Made by a program: the position numbers and the translations under genes
Shown here: positions 21,417 through 33,108 of the stretch, in pieces
Position numbering within the stretch: the stretch's first letter is position 1
How the letters are laid out: the number at the start of each line of letters is the position of its first letter
Assembly (NCBI GenBank): GCA_030762895.1
Contig: CM061065.1
Location: 85,693,607 to 85,757,606, forward strand
Reading direction: 5' to 3'
Source: Sophora flavescens
Lineage: Eukaryota > Streptophyta > Magnoliopsida > Fabales > Fabaceae
DNA length: 64,000 nt
The notes under the pieces: generated by a model
What the model was told of the DNA's origin: nothing
Databases searched by the model: none
Seen by the model: the letters and a program-made list of their open reading frames with translations, nothing else

Positions 21417-22728
21417 TCAATTGCAAATAACCGATGGTGGAAGGCAACCTTGGGAGTTGGCTTTTGAGAAGATGAGTGCAGCATTTGAGAAGTTGTCAAT
21501 CAATACAAGCACAACCATTGACAAGTTGGCAACTCATACAGGGGCGGCAATTCAAAATCTAGAGACGCAGGTTGCTCAGCTCGCAAAGCAACTAAATGAG
21601 CGTCTCCCAGGCACTTTCCCAGGTGATACCGAGAACAACCCTAAGAACCAATGCAATGCCATAACAACTAGAAGCGGTAGGGTGTTGGGATCTAATAGGG
21701 ATGCAACTAGTTCTCAGGAAGACAAGGCCCCGGAACAACCACATGTTGAGGAAGAGCAACCTAAGAAAGAGGAGTTGGCAAGTGACGAGGCACCGGAGCA
21801 AGGGGGAAGGTTAAAACTTGTAGATGAAAAGTTCCGAAAAAAGAAGTGGGTTGAACCCAAAGACCTCCCGCCCTACATGAAGGTACCATATCCTGAAAGA
21901 TTGAAGAAGCCTCAACAAGATAAGCAATTCAATAAATTCCTTGATGTCTTCCGCAAACTTCAAATTAACATTCCATTTGCGGAAGCCTTGGAACAAATGT
22001 CATCTTATGCCCGGTTTATGAAGGATCTTCTCTCTAAGAAGCGGAAGATAGTGGATGAGGAAACAGTCACTTTGACCGAGGAGTGTAGTGCCATTCTTCA
22101 AAGAAAACTACCCCCAAAGTTGAAAGATCCTGGTTCTTTTTCTATACCATGCACCATTGGGGGGATGACTCTAGGAAAGGCGTTGTGTGATCTAGGGGCA
22201 AGCATCAACTTGATGCCCCTCTCTATGATGAAGAGGTTGGGGATCAAAGAAGTCAAGGATACACGGATGTCACTCCAATTTGCCGATCGTTCTATAAAAT
22301 ATCCTCATGGGGTGGTCGAAGATTTATTAGTGAAGGTGGACAAGTTCATATTTCCGGCGGATTTTGTGGTGCTTGATATAGATGAAGACACCGAGATCCC
22401 CCTCATATTGGGTAGGCCCTTCTTGGCCACTGGGCGTGCCTTGATAGATGTGCAACAAGGGAAACTCACTCTAAGGGTGCGAGATGATGAGGTAGTCTTC
22501 AATGTCTTTGAAGCAATGAAGCACCCTGCTGAGAGGTCGGAGGTGTATCGAGTGGATATGGTGGACTCAACTGTCAAGGCAAAGGCAACTAGAGAAGCCC
22601 GTGGTTCTTCACTTGCACAAGTGTTGGTAAAATCCCATGATGATGATAGTGAGGAAAGAGACCCTTTGGGGGATGAGGTCTATCTTGAGTGGTTAAAAGA
22701 CATGGAAGCCTTACCGAGTCTCCCGTGA
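21370..22728 (+). CDS. Athila-like Gag tail and protease (element 3)
   Basis: A 452-codon open frame, the longest clean one in this element. It covers the C-terminal Gag helices (AFEKLSINTSTTIDKLATHT, LETQVAQLAKQLNERLPGTF), a charged Glu/Lys linker, the VPYPERLKKPQQDKQF motif and a complete retropepsin region. The active-site block is DLGASINLMPLSMM, followed by FPADFVVLDIDEDTEIPLIL and GRPFLATGRALIDV. It overlaps the Gag frame above by 47 nt in a different frame, so it is probably one polyprotein split by a frameshift. It ends shortly before the truncated RT. The protease may be intact in sequence, but its expression is unknown. Confidence 0.8.
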   Translation: MGSIKDNIQEAFPGTNQLQITDGGRQPWELAFEKMSAAFEKLSINTSTTIDKLATHTGAAIQNLETQVAQLAKQLNERLPGTFPGDTENNPKNQCNAITTRSGRVLGSNRDATSSQEDKAPEQPHVEEEQPKKEELASDEAPEQGGRLKLVDEKFRKKKWVEPKDLPPYMKVPYPERLKKPQQDKQFNKFLDVFRKLQINIPFAEALEQMSSYARFMKDLLSKKRKIVDEETVTLTEECSAILQRKLPPKLKDPGSFSIPCTIGGMTLGKALCDLGASINLMPLSMMKRLGIKEVKDTRMSLQFADRSIKYPHGVVEDLLVKVDKFIFPADFVVLDIDEDTEIPLILGRPFLATGRALIDVQQGKLTLRVRDDEVVFNVFEAMKHPAERSEVYRVDMVDSTVKAKATREARGSSLAQVLVKSHDDDSEERDPLGDEVYLEWLKDMEALPSLP

Positions 22729-23077
22729 GGATGAAGGTGCAAGGGAAAAGCTCAACAAAGAAGGAATGAAAGAACCTGTGCGTGAGGAAGTGATTAAACC
22801 TTTAGAGGCGGGAATCATCTATCCAATCACGGATAGTAGTTGGGGTAGTCCAATTCATATGGTCTCAAGGAAAGGTGGCACGACCGTGGTGGTCAATAAA
22901 AGCAATAAATCGATCCCAACAAGGACCATCACGGGGTGGAGAGTATGTGCTGATTATAGAAGGCTGTTAGACTTAAATGAGTTGTCCGAGAACCGCATGC
23001 AAGCATATGAAAAGGCAAGAACCTACAAAAAGCGGACTAAGGCATGGCATGACAAGCAGTTTCTTCCTCCGGATTAA
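22729..23077 (+). pseudogene. Deleted pol: RT start fused to integrase end (element 3)
   Basis: The frame begins with the RT N-terminus (EAGIIYPITDSSWGSPIHMV, then ITGWRVCADYRRL). At about 22970 it jumps directly to the C-terminal integrase region (DLNELSENRMQAYEKARTYK, KRTKAWHDKQF). The corresponding segments are more than 1.5 kb apart in element 2. RT catalytic sites, RNase H and the integrase core are all missing. The two sides join in frame. The post-pol sequence 'gattgggaggcaacccaag' follows at about 23123. Confidence 0.85.
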
Positions 23078-23202
23078 CCCTTAGGGGTGACTTGAGTCAG
23101 GCTCGGGACGTTAAACAAGCGCTGATTGGGAGGCAACCCAAGCTAGATATCCTTGATTTTTTTTTAGTTTGTCATTTAAATATATTTAAAAAAAAAACTC
23201 AG

Positions 23203-23440
23203 ATTCGCCCCGCGAACCCACAGTGGCCTCGCGAGACAGAAGCCCTGAATCTTAGAAGCTTGCTCACGCTTCTGTCTTGCGTCGCGAGAGCTACCTTCGT
23301 TTCGCGATTCTGGGTATCATCAGCTGTTGGAATTCCATATTCGCCTCGCGAGATGTTACTTGCCTCGCGATTATGGAAAGTGTGAAGAACATTTTTTTTT
23401 TCCAGATTCGCCTCGCGAGTGATGTATCGCCTCGCGAGTC
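23203..23440 (+). promoter_or_regulatory. Internal CGCCTCGCGAG cluster after pol (element 3)
   Basis: About nine TCGCCTCGCGAG-like words recur in 240 bp just after the pol remnant. This is the same motif as the LTR cluster of this element and occupies the same place as the internal cluster of element 2. A (T)nCCAG acceptor-like sequence follows at about 23462, then a short acidic frame (DEDETVEELSVEAPTYTTT, to 23555) that may be what remains of a third-ORF C-terminus. The function is inferred. Confidence 0.5.
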
Positions 23441-23555
23441 TGTAATTAAGGTTTTCAATTTTTCCAGCAGGGAGGGGCGCCCGAGGGACCAATTGGATGA
23501 GGATGAAACCGTAGAAGAGCTTTCCGTGGAAGCGCCCACCTACACTACAACTTGA

Positions 23556-25001
23556 TCAGGGAGCACCCTCTCCTTTCCTCACTCTTATTTTATATCTGTG
23601 TTCTTTCATTGAGGACAATGTATGCTTTAAGTGTGGGGGAGGGAACCAATTGCTTTGTTTTTGTTTTTGTTTTTGAAATTTGCTCTTGAATAATTTGAGA
23701 AGATCAAGAGTTTGTGTATGAATGTTGTGTCGGCAAGCTTGGTGGATTTTAATTAAATTTAGCATAGATTGATTGCATGAATTATGTTGCCCATTGATGA
23801 TTTCCCCCTAGGTTCTGAAAATCGAAAATTTGATCCCCATGTGAAGAATTGAAAATGGAACTTTGAGAATTTTATTGTGATTGCTTGATTTATGACAAGT
23901 TTGAGGTGAAGGGGTGCACACACTAGGAATTGTATCTCGGTCGAACAATTTGTAAAAATGTCCAGGTGAGAATTTGAGCCTCCAACATGTTCTTAATTGT
24001 GTGAATCACTTTTAAGCTGCACTTTCCCGAATTTGCTTGAATCTCTTCATGGTTTACATGTTTATGTGCTTGCATCAAATGATTTAGGCAATTTTCTTTG
24101 AAATAACTACTTGGCCTAAAAGAACCATCCCTAATGCATGTTCCCTAGTTAGCCACATTGAGCCTGATTAGCCTATTGTTTCTTGATGACCCTATATTAT
24201 AAGCCAAAAATCTGGAAAAAACCATGTTGACCCGATCTTAGGATTAGGAGAGCATGGAAGCTTAGCAAGGGAAGGGTTGCAAGAAAGTAAGTTTGGGGTG
24301 GCTACAAGGTATGATATGTCATTCAGGGTTGAGAAAAAGAAAAAAATAAAGGTTGGAGCCAAAGGCAGAAAAAAAAAGAAGAAAGAAGAAAAGTAACAAA
24401 ATGTAAAAAAAGGGTATTAGAAGAGAAGGACTGTAGTCACCCAAGGCAAAAAGGAAAAAATGGAAAAATGAATTTGAGTAGAAGTTCTATGTGTCCAAAT
24501 GCTCATGCTCTCTTAATTCCTAGGGACTTAAGCCTAGTACCTTTGAATATCCTACCTTTAGCCAGGCCCCATTACAACCTTTAAAAGACATTTTGATGTT
24601 GCATGCATGTTTTCGTGGGAACTTTGTCTGAGATGAAAATCAAATTCGTGGGAAGTGCTCTTGAAATGTGAACTTGAGTGAAAGGTTTATAGCCTAGACA
24701 AATTGAGCGAATGAGTGAAATACTAAATGCCCTTGTGAGGAAGGCAATTGTTTGAATTTGGTGATCTCCCTTTTGTGTGTAACTTGGATCCTCAACTTAG
24801 ATTAATGATTGTATGAATGATGAAGTTCTCAATTGTTTAAAGTAAATGAATGTGGGGATTACATTGATGCAAGGGGAAAACATTGAAGAAAAACTGTTTT
24901 GTTAAGATTGCTTGAAATTTGTGCGAAATTGATTGACTCCTTTGAGCTTGCCAAGTCTTGAGTCTTTTTGAGTTTTAGACAAGGTTTAAGTTTGGGGTGT
25001 T
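23556..25001 (+). other. 3' non-coding tail and PPT of element 3
   Basis: About 1.45 kb without a credible ORF. A purine tract AAGTGTGGGGGAGGG lies at about 23629-23643. A PPT AAGTTTGGGGTG (about 24988-24999) lies directly before the 3' LTR. The middle (about 24330-24420) is A-rich. Confidence 0.7.
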
Positions 25002-26370
25002 TGGTAAGCCTCTGGCTCATCTAGTTTCCATCTAGAAAAGGGGTATATTTTGTACCTAATTGGGCGAGTCACCCTCGCTAATCTCCCAAATTGGCCTTGT
25101 TTTGTTCCTAAGTTAGACTTTGACTCGTTTTATGCATTTTTAGTAGTTTTTAGTCTATTTTGAGTAGAATTACGCTTTTCGTTTTCTTTTATTGTTTCAG
25201 GTTAAAAGTGAAGCTCTTAGAGTCAAGGAAAATGAGGAAAATAGTGGAAAGGCAATTCTGGAGGTTTCGCCTCGCAAAACAGGAGTTCGCCTCGCGAGCC
25301 TGAAGACCAGCCTGAACAACAAATGTCATCCTCTCTGTCTCGCCCCGCGAATCACCATCTCGCCTCGCGAGTCTGAAGGTCTGACTGTGCCAGAAATGTC
25401 ATCCTCTCTGTCTCGCCTCGGGAAACACTACCTCGCCCCGCGAGCATTCAAATCCAGATGGAGCCAAAACTTAATATTCGCGTCGCGAGAGGCTACTCGC
25501 CTCGCGAGCGCGCACAGAGTCTGAAATCTATAAATTTCTGTTTTAGGGCAGATGAAAAGAGATTTTTGGTCACCACTTGTTTTTAGATCAGTTTTGACGA
25601 ACCCTTGTTCTCTGGAGATGCGTCTCCTTATTTTCTTTCCTTATTGTACAACTATGCTGAATTCCAAGTGTTTGTGTCTTGTTACAAGCATGAGGAGCTA
25701 ATCCCCTTGTCTAAGGGATCAATGAAACCACCCATGACGATGTAGATTCAATGTGATGTATGTTTCTCTCCTCTGTCTCAATTATTGTTTTCCAATTCTG
25801 AATTTATTGCGTTGATCATATGCATGCGTGATTGACTAGTTAACGTTGATGAGGCTTAGTAGGCAATTCACGTTTAGAACTTGAATTGGGATCATTGATC
25901 AAATATTGCACGAGAGTGAATAGGAGATCGGTGCAACCTTATAGGAACCAGATTTAATAGAGTTTGATGATTGGTTTATGAGACCTAGTAAGTAATTAAC
26001 TCAATCGTTGAATACATCCTATTGAGCACGACAGTGTCATTAGGAGAATTTAGGGGTCCTGGTTGACATTGTAATTGAACTTAGGAAGGGAATCATCATC
26101 ACTTGGGTACTATGCATGATTGGGTAGGTGGAATTGTGACCTTAGATATTTAATTCCAGATTTTCATATCATATCTCTATTTGATTTGTTATTTGAATTG
26201 TGATCCTATTCTCTCTCTCTCTTCTCAACCACTGCTGTTACTTGGCCAAACTTATCGGATTTCTTGCGAATTGGTAGAATTGGTAGCCCAATCCTTGTGT
26301 TCGACCTCGGTAATTACTTACCGTGTTTTATTACTGGCGACCACCCGATACACTTGCTGGTGACTCAACA
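25002..26370 (+). repeat. 3' LTR of element 3
   Basis: A 1369-bp LTR, TGGTAAGCCTC...GACTCAACA, followed by TSD CATAC. It differs from the 5' LTR by scattered substitutions and a few small indels, including a duplicated 'gaattggta' at about 26270. The copies are clearly similar by eye; no age was computed. Confidence 0.93.
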
Positions 26371-27868
26371 CATACTTAGCTACTGCTGCTGCACATCAGG
26401 AGCCTAAATCCTACATACAGGCTGCACAAAAGAAAGAGAGGAGGGATACAATGAGTCAAAAGATTAAGGCTTTGGAAGAAAACAAGACTTGGGAACTCCT
26501 GGAGCTTCCTAAAGGCAAGAAGGTTGTGGTTGTAAATGGGTGTATAAGCTGAAGTATAAATCCCCAGGAGAGATAGAAAATTGCACAGCTAGACTTGTGA
26601 CAAAGGGTTACACACAAGTTGAGGGAGAGGACCACTATTAGATATTTGCTCACAGTTGTTGTGGCTAAGGGATGGAAACTACACCAGATGGATGTAAGTA
26701 ATGCCTTCCTACACGGAGAGCTAAATGAAGAAGTGTACATGGAACCATCACAAGGGTACCAAATTCCAAAGAAAGGCATGGTGTGTAGACTAAGAAAGTC
26801 TCTCTATGGTTTGAGGCAAGCTTCAAGGAATTGGTATTCTAAACTATCTCAATCCTTAATTGCATATGGATTTCTTGAATCACAATTAGATCATAGCTTA
26901 TTCACTTACACACATGGCACTATCTTCATAGATGTTTTAGTATATGTTGATGATCTTGTTATTGTTGGAAATTATACTACTGCTTGCAATAATTTTAAAA
27001 TTCACTTAAGCAAATGGTTTCACATGAAGGACTTAAGGACACTCAAATATTTTCTTGGCATTAAACTAGATATAGGAAAGTCAGGTCTGTTTTTGTGTCA
27101 AAGGAAATATGTTCTAGATATACTTAGTGAATGTGGGATGGTAGCATGTAAGCCATCACCTTTTCCTTTAGAACAAAATCATAAGTTAGCCTTAGATCAA
27201 AGTGAGCCTTATTCCAATCTTTCACGGTACATGAGGCTTATAAGTAGGCTAATCTATTTGACTATTACTAGACCTGATCTAACATTTTCAGTGCATATCT
27301 TAAGTCAGTTTATGCAGGCTCCTAAGCAAGGACATTGGGATGCTGCCTTGATGGTCCTCAAATACCTGAAGTCTTCACCTGGACAAGGGATAGTACTGCC
27401 TAAGGACAATGACCTGCAACTCACTGCATACTGCGACTCAGATTGGGCTTCTTGCCCTTTAACCCGAAGGTCAATAATAGGATATTTGATGAGGCTAGGG
27501 TCAGCTCCAATATCCTGGAAAACAAAGAAACAGACCACGGTTTCTAGATCATCAAGTGAAGCTGAGTACAGGGCAATGGCCTTTGCAGCAAGTGAGGTCA
27601 TATGGCTGCGATACCCCTACAGTTCTCTACTGTCATAATCTGGCAGCCTTGCACTTGGCATCCAACCCTGTTTATCATGAGAGAACAAAGCACATAGAAG
27701 TGGATTGCCACTTCATTAGATAGCATATGCAAGCAGGAACCATCAAGGTAGAGCATGTTTCTACTAAAAAGCAACTAGCAGACATATTTACTAAAGCTTT
27801 GGGTGTAAAACAGTTTCAAGAGCTTTTGTCCAAGATAGGAGTTCATCAACCCTACACTCCTTCTTGAG
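26371..27868 (+). pseudogene. Ty1/copia RT and RNase H, right half (element 4)
   Basis: The pol frame resumes after the insertion: LATAAAHQEPKSYIQAAQKK, then KALEENKTWELLELPKGKKV. A one-base loss at about 26530 and a deletion at about 26630 that removes the HETFAPV-type block break the frame. A 340-codon stretch then holds the RT core: DVSNAFLHGELNEEVYMEPS, LYGLRQASRNWYSKL and the catalytic YVDDLVIVG at about 26943. RNase H follows (YCDSDWASCPLTRRS and SSSEAEYRAMAFAASEVIWL). A frameshift at about 27615 and a TAG at about 27720 damage the end, where HERTKHIEVDCHFIR and KQLADIFTKALGVKQFQEL are readable. Confidence 0.88.
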
Positions 27869-28198
27869 GGGGAGTAATGAAACTTAGAGTTTTCTGGTTA
27901 TTATCTCAGTGCCTATACTTATCATTAGTTGTATTATAATTTGTTGTATTAGTTGTATTAGAGTATGTATAGAGTATAGGCAGTTAGGATACAAATCTAT
28001 TTTTACTGTTTTGGATATATCAGTTCGGTTTGTTACAACTGATAGGTTTTTCTGTTTTTCTGTTTTGTTCTTAGCCCCTTTTCTGTTTCTGCTCTGCTGT
28101 TATAAATAGCAAGCAGCTCTGTACATTGAAGTTCATGAATACAAAACTTGTTTTCTTTCAGTATATTCAATTGATGATTTCTCAATAGGTACGACAAC
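27866..28198 (+). repeat. Copia PPT and 3' LTR (element 4)
   Basis: The PPT GAGGGGGAG (27866-27874) is followed by an LTR starting TGAAACTTAG at 27878. A TATA box (TATAAATA, 28101-28108) lies inside. The right edge is uncertain: a CA end at about 28196-28198 is a guess, since the partner LTR is outside the window. No TSD can be tested. Confidence 0.6.
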
Positions 28199-29805
28199 AC
28201 TTCAAAGTCACAATTATAGATTTTGACTTTGAAGGAAACTTTGAATGAGTTGGGGACATAGAGTCTGAAGTGGAAACTAAGGGACATGGCATGAACATTT
28301 GATATGGCCAAGAGGGTATAAGGAATATACCGTCCAAAGTTAACAGTTGTTTAGATGCAAAATGGTCTTAGGGACTTGATTAAAAAATTTCTTATGATTA
28401 GGGACTCAATTAAAATATTCTTATGATCAAGGACCTAATTACAAACTTTTATAGTTTAGGAACCTACATGGAAATTCTCAAATAGTTCAGGGATCTACAG
28501 AGTAATTAAACCTAAAATAATTAATTTTTTGTCAATAATTTATTTGATTTCATCTCATTACATGATTTTTTTTATTTGTAGATCAATTTAAATAAAAAAG
28601 CGGCAAGAGAAAGTTTTTAGACAATAAAGCTATAGTGCATAGAATCAATACATTAGCAAAGGCTCTAAGTGCTTCACGTGACACAGGGGCCTGGCTGCAC
28701 AACGTACTCAGAAGCACCGCACAACAAATAGTGTTATTCATTCTTGCATAGAGGGGGTGCTATTCGTGAAAGAAAGAAACGACTGAGAAGAGGAAAATTG
28801 CATCGAGGAAAGAACAATGAATATTTTAATGAGTAGCTAATTTTCCTTTTAGGTAGTGGATCCTATGCATTGATAGTTTGTGATGTTTTCTTAGTTTTAT
28901 TATAATTATGTGTTTTTGTTATATAATTGGAATTGCCCTACATTTTTTTATTTCAACAAGGTTTGCACACTTTTGCTTAATTAATTAATTGACTTATGAT
29001 TGTACCACAATTATTTAATGGATCTATAGGGTAAATAGGATTTGGGGTTGTGAATGACCAAATTCAATCCCTTGTTTTCAATCCGTTGTTGAATTAACAA
29101 ACCTATTGATTCTTTATGCTTTTCTTGACTGCTTGTCTAACACGAGCCATGGAAGTTTCAGATTAATAAAAGGACTATTATTAATGGTATAGAGTAAAGA
29201 AATTATTCCCACCAAAATTTATTAGCTAATATTTGAATTTCATTATATTATCTTAACAAGGATTGTTATTAATAATATAAAACAACATGTAATTTAGTGT
29301 ATAACAATGCTCTGGAAAAGACTATAATATCCTCAATATGAGTACTCATAACAAAGTGATGACAAACAATATGTAAAGAGAAAATATTGAATATTGAATA
29401 AGAGATATTTGAAAATATAAATATATTTGATTTTTCACGTCTAATTAATTGAAAATTTAATTAAGGTAGAGATCCATTGTCAGCACAAGGTTTTAAGAAG
29501 TATCGCTTTAGCAACCTACACCTTTTTATTTGGACAAAAATACCCAATTTCACTTTTTCAAAAAAACTTAACGTGATGGGTAGTTATGTAATTTACATTT
29601 AACTATTAAAAAAATTCAATTTTATTTTCTCTCTCCAAGCTTATAATCCACATTCCAATGCAGAAGAGGCACTACTATAGTGGCACAACAACCATGGCCA
29701 GGAGTGGCATGCGATGTTGAAGGTGCAGTTGCAGTGGCTCACGATGTCAAAGGTTGGTGGCTCGTTGTGTAGCCATTGTCGAAGGAACCCATATGCTTTA
29801 AACCC
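28199..29805. other. AT-rich spacer without genes
   Basis: No credible gene. At about 28365-28510 a degenerate repeat of about 33-40 bp recurs four or five times, with AGGGACT(T/C)AATTA-like words alternating with TTTATAGTTT-like words. At about 29487-29575 is a segment that recurs inverted at 39986-40075. Confidence 0.6.
29487..29575 (+). repeat. One arm of a dispersed inverted repeat pair
   Basis: The segment around 'tttggacaaaaataccc' is the reverse complement of sequence at about 39986-40075, with shared words CTTTAGCAACCT, TTTTTATTTGGAC and AAAAATACCCAATTTC. The arms lie about 10.4 kb apart, on either side of elements 5 and 6. It may be a copy of a small dispersed element; I cannot name the family. 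Confidence 0.6.
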
Positions 29806-30035
29806 TATTAGAGTATATAGAGTATAGGCAACTTGTAAGTGTTGAGTCAGCACATTCAGTTGGAGTTAGTTACAAGCAGTTACACATTCTGTTAGACTTG
29901 GTTACAAGTAGTTAAATCTATAACTGCTCTTGTAAAGCCTATGTAAGGCTTGCTCTCTGTTTCTCTAAATCAAGCAATTCATAATACACTTTCAGATTCT
30001 TTCTCTCTCACTCTTTTTATCTCTCAACTCTATTA
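29806..30035 (+). repeat. 5' LTR of copia element 5
   Basis: A 230-bp LTR from TATTAGAGTATATAG to CTCAACTCTATTA, followed directly by PBS TGGTATCAGAG. Its edges are fixed by three facts: the 3' copy, the PBS abutting the end, and the AACCC TSD. Confidence 0.93.
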
Positions 30036-30047
30036 TGGTATCAGAGC
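30036..30047 (+). other. PBS of copia element 5 (tRNA-iMet)
   Basis: TGGTATCAGAGC directly follows the LTR. It is complementary to the 3' end of plant initiator tRNA-Met, the usual copia primer. Confidence 0.93.
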
Positions 30048-30072
30048 TTCTCTTCTCTAGGCTTAATCGTTC

Positions 30073-33000
30073 ATGGCGCCCATTGGCAATTCTTTCACAG
30101 AGAATGATGCTGGAAATGCATCTTCCTCTGCTAGAAATGCATCTTCCTCCACTTTCAGTAAAACTTGATGATCAAAATTTTCTATTATGGAAACAGCAAG
30201 TTGAAGCTGTTATCATTGCTCATAAGCTTCATCGTTGGGTTGTGAACCCTAACATTCCTCCGATCTACAATTCCGAAGCAGATCGAGTTGAGGATATTGC
30301 GTCAAATGCGTATCATCTATGGTTAGTCCAAGATCAGATGCTGTTTACATGGTTGTTAAGCTTGATCTCGCCAATAGTGCTCCCTCGATTCCTCAGTTGT
30401 AAGCATTCGTATCAGATTTGGGACAAGGTGCATAAATTTTTCCACTATCATCTAAGTGCAAAAGTTCGTCAGTTTCGCTCTGAGCTGAAGAACACTCGAA
30501 AAGGATCGCGCACGATGCAGGAATTTTTGGTGCGCATTTGTGCCTTGGTGGACTCGCTTCATGCGATTGGAGACTCTGTGAGTGATCAAGGTCACATTGA
30601 CACGATTTTGGAAGGTTTACCTGAAGAGTATAATTCGTTCGTAATGATGATTTTCGCTAGAGTTGATTCGATTTCTGTTGAGGATATTGAATCGCTTCTA
30701 ATGGTTCAAGATGCGCAATTGGAGAAATCCAGACAAGAGCTTCCCTCATCCTCTATATCTCTCAACCTAGCTCACACCTCTTCGACTGCATATCCGTATG
30801 ATCAGCCAAACAACACAGAATATGCTTCAGATCGCGGTGGTTTTCAGGGTACCAATAGAGGCCGAGGCCGTGGTAATAGAGGACATGGTGGTCGCAGTCG
30901 TGGAGGTCGCAATGGTGACAATCGCAGTAGTAACAGACCCACTTGTCAACTGTGCCACAAGTATGGTCACGATGCATTCAATTGCTGGCATCGCTTTGAA
31001 CATGACTTTGTCCCTAGTCGTCCTGCTGCTCTTACTGCTCAAGCAGCCACTCACTTTCCATATGAAGGACAAGTTCCTGTTCAGACTCAGTTTCCCTTGG
31101 CCTTACCTCCTCGACCGCCTTCAGTGCAAATGGCTCAGTTTTCGGCCCCATCCTCTGGAACTGCTCAGAATCAGCCTTCAGCTTTCGTGACTTCTCAGCA
31201 ACCTCAGTATCAATCTCAGTTTGGTACTCCTCAGAATAGGTCATACACTCAGGAATTTACAGTTTCTCATATGTGGTACCCTGACTCTGGAGCTTCCCAC
31301 CATCTTACAGCTGATTCTCAGAACTTCACCCATAGTTCACCTTTTGGAGGACAAGATCAAGTCCTCATGGGAAATGGGCAAGGTCTCCCCATAACTTCTA
31401 TTGGTTTTTCCAAAATTACTACTCCAACTCACCCACACACTGTCCTTTCCCTCAATAATCTGCTCCTTGTTCCCTTTATAACTAAAACCTTGTTTGTGTC
31501 CAAATTTGCCCAAGATAATAATGTTTATTTCGAATTTCATCCTCACTCTTGTTTTGTTAAATCACAGGGATCTAACAAAGTTCTTATTGAAGGCTCTCTA
31601 GGAAATGATGGGCTGTATTGCTTCAAGCACATCAATATTCTAAAGGAGCCTTCATTTCCAATAAGTTTTCTGTCCTCCTTTCCTAATCCTACTTGTAATA
31701 AGCCTGCTGTTAGTATTCCAGCAAGTGTTAACACTAATGTTGTTTCCAATTCCTTTGTTACTTGGCATAATAGATTGGGTCATGCCCATCCTAGTGCTGT
31801 AAAGATTGTTTTACAGCTTTGTAATATTCCTTGTACAAATAAAATCGCAAATGATTTTTGCAATGCCCGCTGTCTTGGAAAGTCTCATAGATTGTATGCT
31901 CCATCCTCCCCTACTATTCACACTAAAGCCTTTGAACTTATTCATTCTGACCTTTGGGGTCTAGCACCCTTTGCTTCATCAAATGGCTACACCTACTACA
32001 TAGCCTTTGTTGATGCCTTTACTCGATTTACATGGATTTACTTTCTTAAAAGAAAGTCTGATGCTCTAACAACATTTAAACAATTTCATTCTCTTATCAA
32101 AACTCAATACTCAGCCTCTGTCAAGGCCATTCAAACTGATTTGGGGGGTGAGTTTAGACCTTTCACCAACCATTTGACTGAGTTGGGTATTGTGCACAGG
32201 TTTACTTGTCCTCACACATCCCATCAAAATGGTACTGTGGAACGAAAACACTGGCATATTGTTGAAATGGGATTGACCTTACTTTCCCATGCCTCTATGC
32301 CATTGACCTTTTGGGATCATAGTTTCACTATGGCTGTCCATTTAATAAACAGACTTCCCACAGCAGCTCTTACTTCCTTTTCTTCCCCCTATCATGCTCT
32401 CCAAGGGTCCATTCCTGACTACTCTCTCCTTAGAACCTTTGGATGTGCTTGTTTTCCTCTCTTGCGTCCATATAATCAGCACAAGCTGCAGTTCAGGTCA
32501 ACCGAGTGTGTTTACCTTGGCATTTTTCCCCAACATAAAGGTCACAAGTGCCTATCTCCTTCGGGTAGAGTTTATGTCTCAAAGGATGTTTTATTTAATG
32601 AACTTAGATTTCCTTATTCCTCTCTTTTTCCTTCCCCCTCTACAGAGCCAAGCTCAAAAGATTCCACCTTTCCTTCCACAATTCCCACCCCTCTTCTTCC
32701 TCCTTTAAATCATGTCCCTTTAAATCAGTTTCCTCCCCCTTTTTCTGCCTCACCCTTGCCCACTCCAGGTTCTGTTGATGTAACTAGCAGTAACTCGTCC
32801 TCGGATTCTGAAACTTCTGCACAACCAGATGTGTCTGCCTCCCCTCATCCACCAAGTCCCTCGCCTTCTTCTCCTGTCATACTTGACCAACAAGCCAGTC
32901 CCTCACCAACCCAGCCTGCTCATCCTATGTTAACACATTCCAGAACTGGCTACCTACAACCTAAGCTGTATCCTCGGGTGAACCTTGCCTATGCAGAGCC

Positions 33001-33108
33001 TGCATCAGTTAAACAGGCCCTATCCAACCCTCCTTGGCTTGAGGCTATGCAAGCAGAGCATAGTGCTCTTCTCCAAAATGAGACCTGGTCCTTAGTTCCC
33101 CTTCCTTC
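30073..33108 (+). pseudogene. Copia Gag-protease-integrase polyprotein (element 5)
   Basis: This is the first part of the copia polyprotein. The natural start is probably ATG 30073 (MAPIGNSFTENDAGNASSSA). A one-base loss at about 30150 puts that start out of frame with the rest; the long open frame (1084 codons) instead begins at 30035 inside the PBS. Gag follows (KLDDQNFLLWKQQVEAVI) with a zinc knuckle CQLCHKYGHDAFNC near codon 304. The protease reads WYPDSGASHHLTADS (about 415). The pre-integrase region is WHNRLGHAHPS with CNARCLGKSH. Integrase has D, D and E in HSDLWG (about 636), QTDLGGEF (about 699) and NGTVERKHW (about 734). At about 33108 a deletion of the conserved GCKW-type block shifts the frame into the RT reading frame. 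Confidence 0.9.

Larger units (their letters stand above)
18688..26370 (+). mobile_element. Athila-like element 3, internally deleted, nested in copia
   Basis: The 7683-bp element has LTRs at 18688-20046 and 25002-26370 and a perfect TSD CATAC (18683-18687 and 26371-26375). The order is PBS, gag, gag/protease, a short RT-to-integrase fusion, an internal CGCCTCGCGAG cluster, a non-coding tail and a PPT. Most of RT, RNase H and integrase are deleted, so any mobility would need enzymes from elsewhere. Its insertion splits the copia RT frame of element 4. Confidence 0.95.

Noticed and set aside
30762..31244. Several antisense and alternate-frame ORFs over copia gag
   Set aside because: They are shadows of the real gag-integrase frame; none has recognisable domains.
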